NCBI RefSeq assembly: GCF_023242365.1 | Contig: NZ_JALLIX010000013.1 | Location: 1 to 64,000 of the forward strand | Source of the DNA: Pseudomonas sp. MWU13-2100 | GTDB taxonomy: Bacteria; Pseudomonadota; Gammaproteobacteria; Pseudomonadales; Pseudomonadaceae | Direction: 5' to 3' | Length of the DNA: 64,000 nt | Notes under the pieces: model-generated | The model's input: only the letters and a program-made list of their open reading frames with translations | Told to the model about the DNA's origin: nothing | Database searches by the model: none | Part shown: piece by piece, positions 25,455 to 33,590 of the stretch | Numbering within the stretch: position 1 is the stretch's first letter | How the letters are laid out: every line of letters starts with the position of its first letter | Program-made: the position numbers and the translations under genes

Positions 25455-25808
25455 TTATGTAGGCTCCCCGTAAAGAGCTCGTGAAAGGTATCTCAGGGCG
25501 ATCATCTGCAACTCTGAGTCGTCTACTTCACTGGTGCCCAGCCATGGTCGTGATGGGATGCGAATCTTATAAGCCCCCATGCTCGCCCACTGAGCGAAGT
25601 TGCTGCTGCGCTTACGTACGAAACGGTTGCCCACTTCACCGTTACTGCCCTGGCGAAAGTAGTTCTGCTGGCTACGGGCAGCAACATCGATCACACCACC
25701 AAAGTGCTGGATCGCCGCATAGGGACGATTACTGCCGAATGCCAGTTCGCCAGCGCCGACCTGGTAACGCAGGGTGTTTTTCAGGTAGGCGACTTCGCGG
25801 ACGCACTG
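25455..25808 (-). pseudogene. Mu-like prophage virion morphogenesis gene (gpG), 3' fragment
   Basis: The frame reads REVAYLKNTLRYQVGAGELA, NRPYAAIQHFGGVIDVAARS, GNRFVRKRSSNFAQW and IRIPSRPWLG, matching the C-terminal half of Mu G / P2 S-type morphogenesis proteins. The 5' half is missing: upstream the sequence switches abruptly into the phosphoribosyltransferase-like gene. Gene order on this strand (gpG, pyocin, immunity, gpI) keeps Mu order with the bacteriocin pair inserted. Confidence 0.7.
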
Positions 25809-26491
25809 AAGAACTGATGTCGCTTGTCCAACACTTCGATAGGAAGAACGGTAAGCCAAGGAAATATTTGCAGCTTCTCTATGCCCTTTTCGAAGGCAAC
25901 CAACGGGCAATACACCATGTGTACGCCCTGGATTTCCGCCAACTTGTTATCGCTCACAAAGTCTTTGAACTGCTTGCCTGTGCCCAGCATGTCATCGACA
26001 AACACCAGGCAGCGTACCCCTTCGGGTGGCGGACTCAGACTGTCCGGCCGGCAGGTGATGGCTTTGTTGATGCCGGCGTGCCGTTTGTAGTGCCGGATGA
26101 TGACCACCCCGCTCTTTCCGGTGTCGAATGCTCGATTTCCGTCGACACCTACGAACCGCAGAGGGTAGGAAGGGATCGACTCGCCTAACGCCTCGAGGAA
26201 AGCCTCGATGCTTGGGTGAGGATAGAGGTCCCGTTGGCGAAGGTAGGCGGGAAGTACACAGTGCAGCATCTGATCGATTGAGCTTTCGATCATGCCCTGG
26301 GATCGGAAAATCAGCCGCTCCAGGACGCGCGCGGCGAAATACAGCTCTTCTTCGGACTGGAAGTTATCAAGCCAGCGATCGAGGGTGCTTTCCTCGGTCC
26401 CGGTGATCACCCCTCGCTGAAGCATTCCTCGAAAGCGACGCTCAACATCGCTGTAAAGGGAGTAATGCTTATCTGGCACATGGAAGGGCAT
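25781..26491 (-). CDS. Phosphoribosyltransferase-like protein, 3'-truncated (possible conflict-system gene)
   Basis: A 236-residue protein with a PRTase-type PRPP-binding loop, CLVFVDDMLGTGKQF, preceded by a helical N-terminal region (about 1-90). The loop and the overall plan resemble the PRTase-like proteins reported in bacterial conflict islands, though I cannot confirm the family. The end is cut: after VLDKRHQFFS the frame enters the phage gpG fragment and stops within nine codons. The start has AAAGGA six bases upstream. It is divergent from the membrane coiled-coil gene at 26756. It is probably inactive or altered. Confidence 0.55.
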   Translation of the reverse strand: MPFHVPDKHYSLYSDVERRFRGMLQRGVITGTEESTLDRWLDNFQSEEELYFAARVLERLIFRSQGMIESSIDQMLHCVLPAYLRQRDLYPHPSIEAFLEALGESIPSYPLRFVGVDGNRAFDTGKSGVVIIRHYKRHAGINKAITCRPDSLSPPPEGVRCLVFVDDMLGTGKQFKDFVSDNKLAEIQGVHMVYCPLVAFEKGIEKLQIFPWLTVLPIEVLDKRHQFFSASAKSPT

Positions 26492-26755
26492 GGAGCGTCC
26501 TTTGCTTATATGGCTCTGAGCTCACGGGGAGGCCAATCCCTCCAGAGCGACTTGGGTAGCCTCAATGCTAGCCATTTGCCAAGATTGCTGGCTCTCGAAG
26601 ACTGAAGCAAGCACCTTTCGCTTGCTGGTATCTTTACGACCTACTGATTCAGTGGTCAGGTGGCTACGGCTAGTCAAGATCGGCGGTCTAAGTCAAATTA
26701 TGACCAGCGCGGACACAGTTGCAGCCCAAGGCAAACGAAGCCAAGGAACCTAGCG

Positions 26756-27271
26756 ATGACCAACGAAATAATTTTTTACACGCAACTCGCCTCACTCGTC
26801 GGCTTCATCGGCGCCCTGTTCGCGATCTATCGCCTACTGGTGCAACAAAAGGACGGGGTTATTCAACTGCTCAAAGAGCGCCTGACTGATAAAGATGACC
26901 AGATCGCCGCGTTGAAGGCTCAGACACCTGACGTGTTGGTGTCTGCCCTTAACGATCGGATCAAGGTTACCCAGGATGAAATTGCCCGTCTCAAAAATGA
27001 CGGTGACACACATCGCAAGGAAATCGAGCTGAAGGAAGGGGAGCTTCGAGGCATCCAGGACAAGCTGACTACCCTGTCTGACTTGATTCGTGAAAGCGAC
27101 TTGGTGTGTCCCGAATGCGGTGATCCCCTAGTCAGGCGTCATGTTTATACGATCCATGGCGGCCCAGATGGTGAATCTGAGGCTGAAGTCGAGTACGTGG
27201 AGTACCAGTGCGGATTAGCGATTGACGGGTTTGGAGTGGAAAGATCGCATTGTCGACATCTTACGACCTGA
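26756..27271 (+). CDS. Membrane-anchored coiled-coil protein with a C-terminal Cys cluster
   Basis: A 171-residue hypothetical protein. One N-terminal transmembrane helix (about 6-30, LASLVGFIGALFAIYRLLV) is followed by a charged coiled coil (about 30-115). A small domain has CPECGDP and later C/H residues (QCGLAIDG, SHCRH) that could bind zinc. ATG 26756 is used because AAGGA precedes it and the extra upstream codons are not protein-like. I do not recognize the family. It is divergent from the truncated PRTase-like gene, and the pair could be relics of a defence island. Confidence 0.6.
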   Translation: MTNEIIFYTQLASLVGFIGALFAIYRLLVQQKDGVIQLLKERLTDKDDQIAALKAQTPDVLVSALNDRIKVTQDEIARLKNDGDTHRKEIELKEGELRGIQDKLTTLSDLIRESDLVCPECGDPLVRRHVYTIHGGPDGESEAEVEYVEYQCGLAIDGFGVERSHCRHLTT

Positions 27272-27430
27272 CTCGCCACTTTTTCTCACGATAGCGCCGG
27301 TTCTGAATCGTACCTGACCTATGCCCAATGTCTTGCTGCCCCTATGCCCGGCTTGTGGTTGCAGACTTGCGTCGTTGGGGCTTTCCGGCGAAGCTGAATA
27401 TCGGGGCCTGCCGAGAAAGAACTTAACATC

Positions 27431-27456
27431 GTGCCCGGGATTAGTTGACCACTACA
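27431..27456 (+). repeat. 26-bp IS-end-like repeat, copy 1
   Basis: GTGCCCGGGATTAGTTGACC followed by ACTACA. A second copy at 31310-31335 has the same orientation and differs at two positions. TGT-type ends with a TTGACC core resemble IS21-family termini as I remember them. The two copies bracket about 3.9 kb holding the MFS and decarboxylase genes. Confidence 0.6.
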
Positions 27457-27578
27457 CACTCACCTTTACGGCATCACCGGCATGCGCGCTCCACGGCCGG
27501 ATTTTACGATCCCTTCCTTTATATGCACAATCCTCGTTGATGAACGGAGGGGCCCGGAGCGCTGCTGGTGAGGGTGAT

Positions 27579-27755
27579 GCATCTATTCTGTGAATCCAGT
27601 AGGCTTTTCTCATCTTTTTTGTGAGTCCCAACCGGCGGCCTCACAAAAAAGATGATTTTTCGCCTGTGTTTGCTGGGGCTTCCGAATCATCTATTTTGTG
27701 AGCCTACAGCTGTTGTAGGTTCACTGAATAGTTGCGCATTTTCACAAATAAATGG
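27579..27755. repeat. Cluster of 16-bp repeats in both orientations
   Basis: Consensus TCATCTWTTTTGTGAG. Copies reading + are at 27579-27594 (degenerate), 27610-27625 and 27687-27702. Inverted copies (CTCACAAAAAAGATGA type) are at 27640-27655 and, weaker, at 27741-27755. The 27610 and 27640 copies form a perfect 16-bp inverted pair around a 14-base loop. The reverse-strand form CACAAAATAGATGA is reminiscent of TnsB-binding sites at Tn7-type ends (which contain ACAAAATAG). That is an inference from a short match. Confidence 0.6.
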
Positions 27756-27795
27756 TTCGGCTAACCCCTGGGGTTGGCCGGCCATGCCCAAAGGA

Positions 27796-27820
27796 GGCCC
27801 GCTATCAGCGGGCCTTTTTT
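27796..27820 (+). terminator. Rho-independent terminator
   Basis: GGCCCGC stem, TATCA loop, GCGGGCC stem and six T residues form a textbook terminator. The nearest + strand gene is the coiled-coil gene ending at 27271, so it may belong to a lost gene. Confidence 0.8.
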
Positions 27821-28334
27821 GGGCGTACGAAAAAGGGTTGGTGAGCGCCCGTCACGATGTGTTGGCAGGAGCTGGCCAACAGGCATAACGTGGATTGCAG
27901 GACTCAAATGAAGCCGGTGATCCTATGAACACTCAAGAATCAACAACGTTTCGAAAAGAGTTTATTAAGGCGGCCGGGAACGCTGGGGAATGTATTGGCA
28001 ACCGCTATTTTGGCTGAAGCGTAAGACAGCTAAACTTGTAAAGAATTTCCGCAATAGAAGTTCTTCGAGGTCCAAGTTTTCGTCCGCACCTCCGGTGGGT
28101 CAGTTTTCAATCAGCGCCGACACCGTTTCCAATAGTTGTTGCGCAACAGTTTGGATTTGCATCTTTAGTTATCCTCAGACAGATACAAAAAAACGATTAC
28201 GTCCAATCGCTTCACAAACAGCAGGCGAAGATGAGCAGAGCGCCGGAGTACAAGCTCTGCTTGTCTCCAACACTCGCTGAACGTTTAGAACTTACTTAGA
28301 TTGCCGGAGGGTTGTCCGGCCTTGCAGGGCTGGC
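27821..28334. other. Gene-poor stretch with a possible 30-codon fragment
   Basis: An ATG at 27925 opens 30 codons (MNTQESTTFRKEFIKAAGNA, then a short end) that look protein-like but stop early; this may be the start of a destroyed gene. The remainder has no convincing coding frame. Confidence 0.4.
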
Positions 28335-29546
28335 TCAGGCCAGTGCAGGCACACTCACCCTACGCCACACTAGGCGTCCGAGGGTGATGGACCAGTTGGC
28401 CAGAGCAATGACGAGGATTAGGGATAACAGCGCCGCAATACCAGAATGTACGATCACCCTGCCGGCGAGCAACGGAAAGCCGAATACCCCTACGAAGTAG
28501 GCAAGGCTAAACAGTACCAAGGACTGGGCAGTCTGGCCCGCCGGCGCCTCATTCGCCGCCAACCCGTTGATGACCGAATAGGTCAGGCCATAGCCGACAC
28601 CGAGGACGATAGCCGCCAGCAAGTAGGTCGCGAAACTGTCGACCGCGAACATAAACATCAGCACTGACAACACCATCAATGCCGTCAGGATACAGGACGT
28701 CACGTAGGGGGCGCGTTTGACGATAAAGCCTGCGATCAGCAACCGACAGGAAATCGCAGCGGACATAAACCCGATGAAGAATAGCGAATAGTCCAGATGC
28801 TTGAGCGTGGCATAGGACGTCTGGAAACTGGAAAGTCCACCGAAGATGGCACCGCCCAGCCCTACCATAAGGATCGCGAAGGCGGCCTTGGAACCGAGCA
28901 CCGAACGAGCCGCGGCAGGGGTAATTTTGCATACGGTAACGGGTCCGAGCTTGGCCTGCTGATGCTGGATACGCGGACCCATCAGCAAGAATAGCGAGCC
29001 TCCCAGCAGGCTTGCGACCGCGGCCACGACGAAAGCCGCCTCGACGGGATAGCCGAGCGCCTCGGACGCCCGGCCGACCAAGGGCCCGGTGCCGATCCCT
29101 GACATCATACTGCCCGACAGCAGCGCGAAATACTTAACTCGCCGCGCTGGCTCGATGATCATCGCCACGATGATTGGCCCCAGCGTGTAGAACACTCCCC
29201 AACCGAACCCGAGCAACAAGCCGAACAGCAGCATCAAGTTGCCGAATGCTGGTACTGCGGCAAACCCGAGGCAGGCGGCAGCCAGAAATACCGCGCCGGC
29301 GGCGATCGCCCTCGGCGCGCCAATCAGATCGGTCAAGTGGCCGGAAAAGATCACAGCCAGGAAGGTGCTGACCATCGCGACGGAAATGACAGAGCCCGCA
29401 TCGGACTCGCTGCCCCCGTGAGCCCTGAGCATCATGGCCAACAGGAAGGTCGTTCCATATGACAATGAAAGTAGGTAGCTGCTGAGGCAAAAGGTGCCGA
29501 ACAGCCTATTGGCAGGCACTTGGCTTGCATCGGATACCGAGGACAT
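28335..29546 (-). CDS. MFS transporter paired with the PLP decarboxylase
   Basis: A 403-residue, roughly 12-TM major facilitator. It opens SSYLLSLSYGTTFLLAMMLR and has a motif-A-like GHLTDLIGAPRAIAAG. ATG 29546 is used because AAGGAGAA lies seven bases upstream; the frame extends further without a site. It is 31 bases downstream of the decarboxylase gene on the same strand, so it probably imports the amino acid or exports the amine. The substrate is unknown. The segment is bracketed by two copies of a 26-bp repeat. Confidence 0.8.
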   Translation of the reverse strand: MSSVSDASQVPANRLFGTFCLSSYLLSLSYGTTFLLAMMLRAHGGSESDAGSVISVAMVSTFLAVIFSGHLTDLIGAPRAIAAGAVFLAAACLGFAAVPAFGNLMLLFGLLLGFGWGVFYTLGPIIVAMIIEPARRVKYFALLSGSMMSGIGTGPLVGRASEALGYPVEAAFVVAAVASLLGGSLFLLMGPRIQHQQAKLGPVTVCKITPAAARSVLGSKAAFAILMVGLGGAIFGGLSSFQTSYATLKHLDYSLFFIGFMSAAISCRLLIAGFIVKRAPYVTSCILTALMVLSVLMFMFAVDSFATYLLAAIVLGVGYGLTYSVINGLAANEAPAGQTAQSLVLFSLAYFVGVFGFPLLAGRVIVHSGIAALLSLILVIALANWSITLGRLVWRRVSVPALA

Positions 29547-29577
29547 CGTGTTCTCCTTATAATTGTATGTGCGACTA

Positions 29578-30941
29578 TCAACTCGCTGCAGTTCTGAATG
29601 CATTTATCACTCGGTCGACATCCTCGCTACGCGTCATCCAATTGCTGATTGACAGACGCAAGGCAAATTCGCCGCGGTAGGTAGTTGGCGTGATGAACAT
29701 TTCGCCACTTTCGTTTAGCCGACGAATGAGTTGCCGATTTAGTTCCTGGCGAGTCCCGTAGGAGCTGTCCTGCGGCTCGTGCCGAAATACCAGAACGTTC
29801 AACCGAATGTCGCATAGAAGCGTGTAGGACGAACTGTCGACTATCCATTGGGCGATCGCCTTGACGTAGTCACAATGGCTCTCGATCAGGCTCCGATATC
29901 CGGACTTTCCATAAGCTTTGAGCGTCATCCAGAGGGGAAGCGCCCGATAGCGCCTGGATTGCTCTACCCCTCTGTTCATGAACGCGGGCAATTGTCCCTC
30001 CATCGGCACGTAAGGCGCGTCGGCGGAGAATGCCCGCTCATGCAAGGCAACGTGACGGGTGAAGGCAATTCCGCAGTCATAGGGAACGTTCAGCCATTTG
30101 TGGGCATCGGCGGTGATCGAATCGGCCAATTCCAGCCCCTCGACCAGATGCCCGTAGCGATCCGAGCATCTGGCGAAGGCACCGAAGGCAGCATCAACAT
30201 GCAGCCAGGCGTTGTACCTGCGGCACAGCTGGGAAAGGCTTACCAGGTCATCAAAATCGCCGCTGTTCACGGTTCCGGCACTGGCGATAACGATCCGGCC
30301 GGGCGCCTCGCAGGCCGCCAGTTCGCGCTCCAGGGCCGACAGGTCAAACACTTCGCGATCGGTCAGGCAGGCGACGGCCTTGAAGTTACGCTGACCAATA
30401 CCCAGCAAACCGAGGTCCTTGATGATGCTGGAATGCGGTGCGGCACAGAACACCGCGATCGCCGGTGCTGAGCAAAGCCCCTGCTGCGATACGCTCATAC
30501 CCCCCTGCTCACCGCACCATTCCCGGGCCGCAGCCAGCCCGACTAAGTTGGCCGCTGTAGCACCGGTAGTCAGAATGCCATGAAATTCAGCACTCGGCAG
30601 GCGCAAAAGGTCGGCAACGTAGTTCAGCGTCTGGGCCTCAACGTAGGCCGCTATCGAATGTCGTTCCGTAGCAACATTCTGGTCCAACACCGAAACCAAC
30701 CAATCACCAGCAAGCGCCGCAGGCGTGGTTCCACCGGTGACAAATCCGAAATAGCGTGGTCCGGTACTACGAGTGTACTGGTCGCCATAGATTCCCAATA
30801 GTCGCGCAACGCTGCCAGCGCACCAATACCTTCTTCAGGCATGGTCTCGCACAGCGTGCGCGTTTTTTGCTGGACATCTACCATGGTGCCGTGACGGCTT
30901 TGACTGAGAAACTCGAGTGCGATATCGCTTACTTCCGCCAT
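29578..30941 (-). pseudogene. Group II PLP amino-acid decarboxylase, frameshifted
   Basis: The main frame (to about 30775) encodes the PLP domain of an aromatic-amino-acid/diaminobutyrate-type decarboxylase: GPRYFGFVTGGTTPAALAGD, LTTGATAANLVGLAAAREW, HVDAAFGAF and PLP Lys in ADAHKWLNVPYDCG. The expected N-terminal helix domain (MAEVSDIALEFLSQ, ETMPEEGIGALAALRDYW) lies in the neighbouring frame starting at 30941. The two frames meet around 30765-30780, so a small indel breaks the gene or the assembly has an error there. Corrected, the product would be about 454 residues, normal for the family. The substrate cannot be called. Confidence 0.75.
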
Positions 30942-31265
30942 GAGTTCTGGCAGAGCGGCCTCATCAGCAAAAAAAACTGTTCATTACCCCATCCTTTGGC
31001 AAAAGGCGACCGTCTTGCACGGCCCCCACTATTTCCTTATAGCGACATGTTCCTGGATTGGATCCATTAGCGATATATACCAAAAAAAATCAGTGACCAA
31101 CAACCTTCAAAATGAAATTCTTTATATTTTCATGATGACCTTTGATCTCGACCCACGCGCGTCACGGCACCGCTGCGATGCTGAACTTTAAATAAACACA
31201 TTAATATGTTGTTTTATAAAGATTTTTTAAAATCATGAGCGCTCGTACTCCGTACACCAGATCAC

Positions 31266-31292
31266 GGCCAATGCGTAAGCATTGGCCTTTTT
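31266..31292 (+). terminator. Rho-independent terminator
   Basis: A GGCCAATGC stem, GTAA loop, GCATTGGCC stem and five T residues. It stands alone upstream of the repeat copy, and probably marks the end of a gene deleted during insertion of the accessory segment. Confidence 0.75.
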
Positions 31293-31309
31293 CGTTGTGC
31301 GCTATGGTC

Positions 31310-31335
31310 GTGTCCGGGATTAGTTGACCACCACA
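31310..31335 (+). repeat. 26-bp IS-end-like repeat, copy 2
   Basis: Matches copy 1 (27431-27456) at 24 of 26 positions in direct orientation, reading GTGTCCGGGATTAGTTGACC followed by ACCACA. It marks the right edge of the decarboxylase-MFS segment. Confidence 0.6.
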
Positions 31336-31599
31336 GTACTGGTAATCGTCAGAAATTCATCACCCCTCTCTCAGCACACTCCCCCCCACGATGTAAAATC
31401 AAATTCTCCTTCTTGTATTCCGCAAGCCGGTCTACACTCAAGAATTGGTAATAAAGGATGGCAATGTGCCATATCTTGGATCGAATGGTTTTACCACTAT
31501 CCGACGGCTGACCCTGCTTCGTGCTCAAGTAGCCTGGAGTCTCGGCGGATAATCTGGTTGTACAGTGGAGCTTTGTTCAACTGATTCAGGGAGGAACCG

Positions 31600-32811
31600 A
31601 TGTCGTCATTCGATAACCCGCAGGGTTCGCAGCCCATCCCTCCGGCTCGTGCTTTTTTCTGGATGCCCCTCGTCCCCGCTGCCTGCGGTGCTTGCGTGTT
31701 GCTTTTGAGCGACTGGGGCCCGGCCAATCTGGCTTGGTCGGCGGGACTGTTGCTGGTGGGGGGGCTCGCCGGACTGCTGAACCAGCGTCATTACCGGCAA
31801 CTGTCAGCCCGGATCCTGAGTGACGCACAAGCCGCCCAGGTCCCGGTCGATGCCGCACCAACCGGTGGACTGGAGGCGGTCTGCCTGGAGGCGATTCCCA
31901 TCTGGTCCCGGCAAATCGAAAGCTCTCGCACTGAGACCGAAACCGCCATCATTGAACTGACCAGCCGCTTCAGCGCCATCTCCCACCGCTTGCAACAGAC
32001 CGTCGATGCCTCCCAGGCCACGGCGGGCGACCTGGCCGAGCGCAGCCAGGGGGGAGCGCTGGAGGTGCTGGCCAAGAGTGATGCCGAGTTGCTGTACGTG
32101 ATTGAGTCACTCAAGACCATTCAGCAAAGCCGTGACGAGATGCTGGTGCAGGTGCGCAACCTCACCGGCTACACCGGCGAACTACGGGCCATGGCCGGTG
32201 AAGTGGCCGCCATCGCCCAACAGACCAACCTGCTGGCGCTCAACGCCGCCATCGAGGCCGCCCGTGCCGGTGAAGCGGGACGCGGTTTCGCGGTGGTCGC
32301 CGACGCGGTACGCACCCTCTCCAGCCAATCCAGCGAGACCGGGCAGAAGATGTCCGCCAAGGTCGACATCATCAACGGTGCCATCAACCAGTTGGTGGAG
32401 GCCGCAGCCAGCAGCACCGACCACGACAAGGACTCGGTCGCCAACTCGGAAGCCAGCATCCAGGGCGTACTCGTCCGTTTCAAGAGCATCACTGGCCAGC
32501 TCTCCGACTCCGCCGCCCTGTTGCAACGCGAGGGCCTGGGGATTCGCGACGAGGTCACCGAAGTGTTGATCAACCTGCAATTCCAGGATCGGGTCAGCCA
32601 AATCCTCGCGCAGGTACGCAACAACATGGAAGCGCTGCTCCGTCACTTGCGCGAAGCCCAGAAGCCGGGAGCCACGGTGGTGGTCGACGCGCCCGCCTGG
32701 CTGGCGGAAATGGAGCTGAGTTACGCCACCGACGAGCAACGCCGTAATCACCACTCGGGCAAGGTCAATGTCAATCAACCCGCTAACATCCAGGAAATCA
32801 CCTTCTTTTAG
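31600..32811 (+). CDS. Short methyl-accepting chemotaxis-type protein without a sensor domain
   Basis: A 403-residue protein with two adjacent N-terminal TM helices (about 20-60) and almost no periplasmic loop. A cytoplasmic MCP signalling region follows, with the hairpin tip [20 protein letters not shown]. The tail [14 protein letters not shown] lacks a CheR/CheB pentapeptide. It may sense internal or membrane-state signals, or act as a scaffold. A strong GGGAGGAA site precedes the ATG. It is the first gene of the chemosensory operon and lies nine bases before cheY. Confidence 0.85.
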   Translation: MSSFDNPQGSQPIPPARAFFWMPLVPAACGACVLLLSDWGPANLAWSAGLLLVGGLAGLLNQRHYRQLSARILSDAQAAQVPVDAAPTGGLEAVCLEAIPIWSRQIESSRTETETAIIELTSRFSAISHRLQQTVDASQATAGDLAERSQGGALEVLAKSDAELLYVIESLKTIQQSRDEMLVQVRNLTGYTGELRAMAGEVAAIAQQTNLLALNAAIEAARAGEAGRGFAVVADAVRTLSSQSSETGQKMSAKVDIINGAINQLVEAAASSTDHDKDSVANSEASIQGVLVRFKSITGQLSDSAALLQREGLGIRDEVTEVLINLQFQDRVSQILAQVRNNMEALLRHLREAQKPGATVVVDAPAWLAEMELSYATDEQRRNHHSGKVNVNQPANIQEITFF

Positions 32812-32820
32812 GAGCCGGTC

Positions 32821-33189
32821 ATGGCGAAGAACGTAATGGTGGTCGACGATTCAAGCAGTGTTCGTCAGGTAGTCAGCATTGCGCTCAAAAGCGCCGGATA
32901 TGACGTGATCGAAGCCAGCGACGGCAAGGACGCGCTGGGCAAGCTGACCGGGCAGAAAATTCACCTGATCATCAGCGATGTGAACATGCCGAACATGGAC
33001 GGCATCACCTTCGTCAAGGAAGTGAAAAAGCTGCCCAGCTACAAGTTCACTCCAATCATCATGCTGACCACCGAATCCCAGGAAGCCAAGAAGCAGGAAG
33101 GACAAGCCGCCGGGGCGCGAGCCTGGGTGGTCAAGCCATTCCAGCCGGCGCAAATGCTCGCGGCCGTATCCAAGCTGATCCTGCCCTGA
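32821..33189 (+). CDS. cheY: CheY-type response regulator
   Basis: A 122-residue single receiver domain. It has acidic pair D9/D10, phospho-acceptor D53 (IISDVNMPNMDG), T83/T84 and K105 (VVKPFQ). It would carry the phosphoryl signal from the CheA of this operon. Being operon-specific, it may not act on the main flagellar motor. An AGGAG site lies eight bases before the ATG. Confidence 0.95.
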   Translation: MAKNVMVVDDSSSVRQVVSIALKSAGYDVIEASDGKDALGKLTGQKIHLIISDVNMPNMDGITFVKEVKKLPSYKFTPIIMLTTESQEAKKQEGQAAGARAWVVKPFQPAQMLAAVSKLILP

Positions 33190-33231
33190 GTCCGGGTATC
33201 ACCAAGACCGGACGAACAGGGAGATTCGAGC

Positions 33232-33531
33232 ATGCCGATCATTTGCCAAGCAGACACTTCGACCCCGCACCTGGGTATCGAAGGCGAGATGACCATCTAC
33301 ACCGCCGCGCAGTTGTATGCCGAACTGGTTCCGTTTCTGGCATTGGCCAGCCCGCTGGACATCGACCTCTCGCAGGTCACTGAAATCGACGGCGCGGGCC
33401 TGCAGTTGTTGATGCTTGCCAAGCGCGAAACCTTGCGTACAGGCGTTGCGCTGCAGTTGAGTGGACACAGCCAGGCGGTGCTCGAGGTGTTCGAACTGTG
33501 CGACCTGGCCGGTACGCTGGGGCACCCGTGA
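33232..33531 (+). CDS. STAS-domain protein
   Basis: A 99-residue anti-sigma-factor-antagonist-like STAS domain (LGIEGEMTIYTAAQLYAELV, DLSQVTEIDGAGLQLL). The usual phosphorylatable Ser position reads DGAGLQL, with Ala in place of Ser, so phosphorylation-based switching is doubtful. STAS genes occupy this place in several Pseudomonas and Vibrio chemosensory operons, where the protein is thought to modulate array signalling. It lies 42 bases after cheY. Confidence 0.85.
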   Translation: MPIICQADTSTPHLGIEGEMTIYTAAQLYAELVPFLALASPLDIDLSQVTEIDGAGLQLLMLAKRETLRTGVALQLSGHSQAVLEVFELCDLAGTLGHP

Positions 33532-33590
33532 TCCATAGTTGCAAGCTTCCCGCGGTTCTTTGACCGTGGAGCGATGAAAGGGACTCTATC

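Larger units (their letters stand above)
30942..31599. other. A+T-rich boundary without genes
   Basis: No coding frame is convincing. The stretch contains the likely promoter of the leftward decarboxylase-MFS pair, a terminator at 31266-31292 with no obvious gene in front of it, and the second copy of the 26-bp repeat at 31310-31335. A clear composition change to high-GC core-like DNA follows near 31.6 kb. Confidence 0.5.

Noticed and set aside
27321..27593. Plus-strand 90-codon frame starting MPNVLLPLCPACGCRL
   Set aside because: It crosses the 26-bp repeat copy and has no family resemblance or ribosome site; probably chance.
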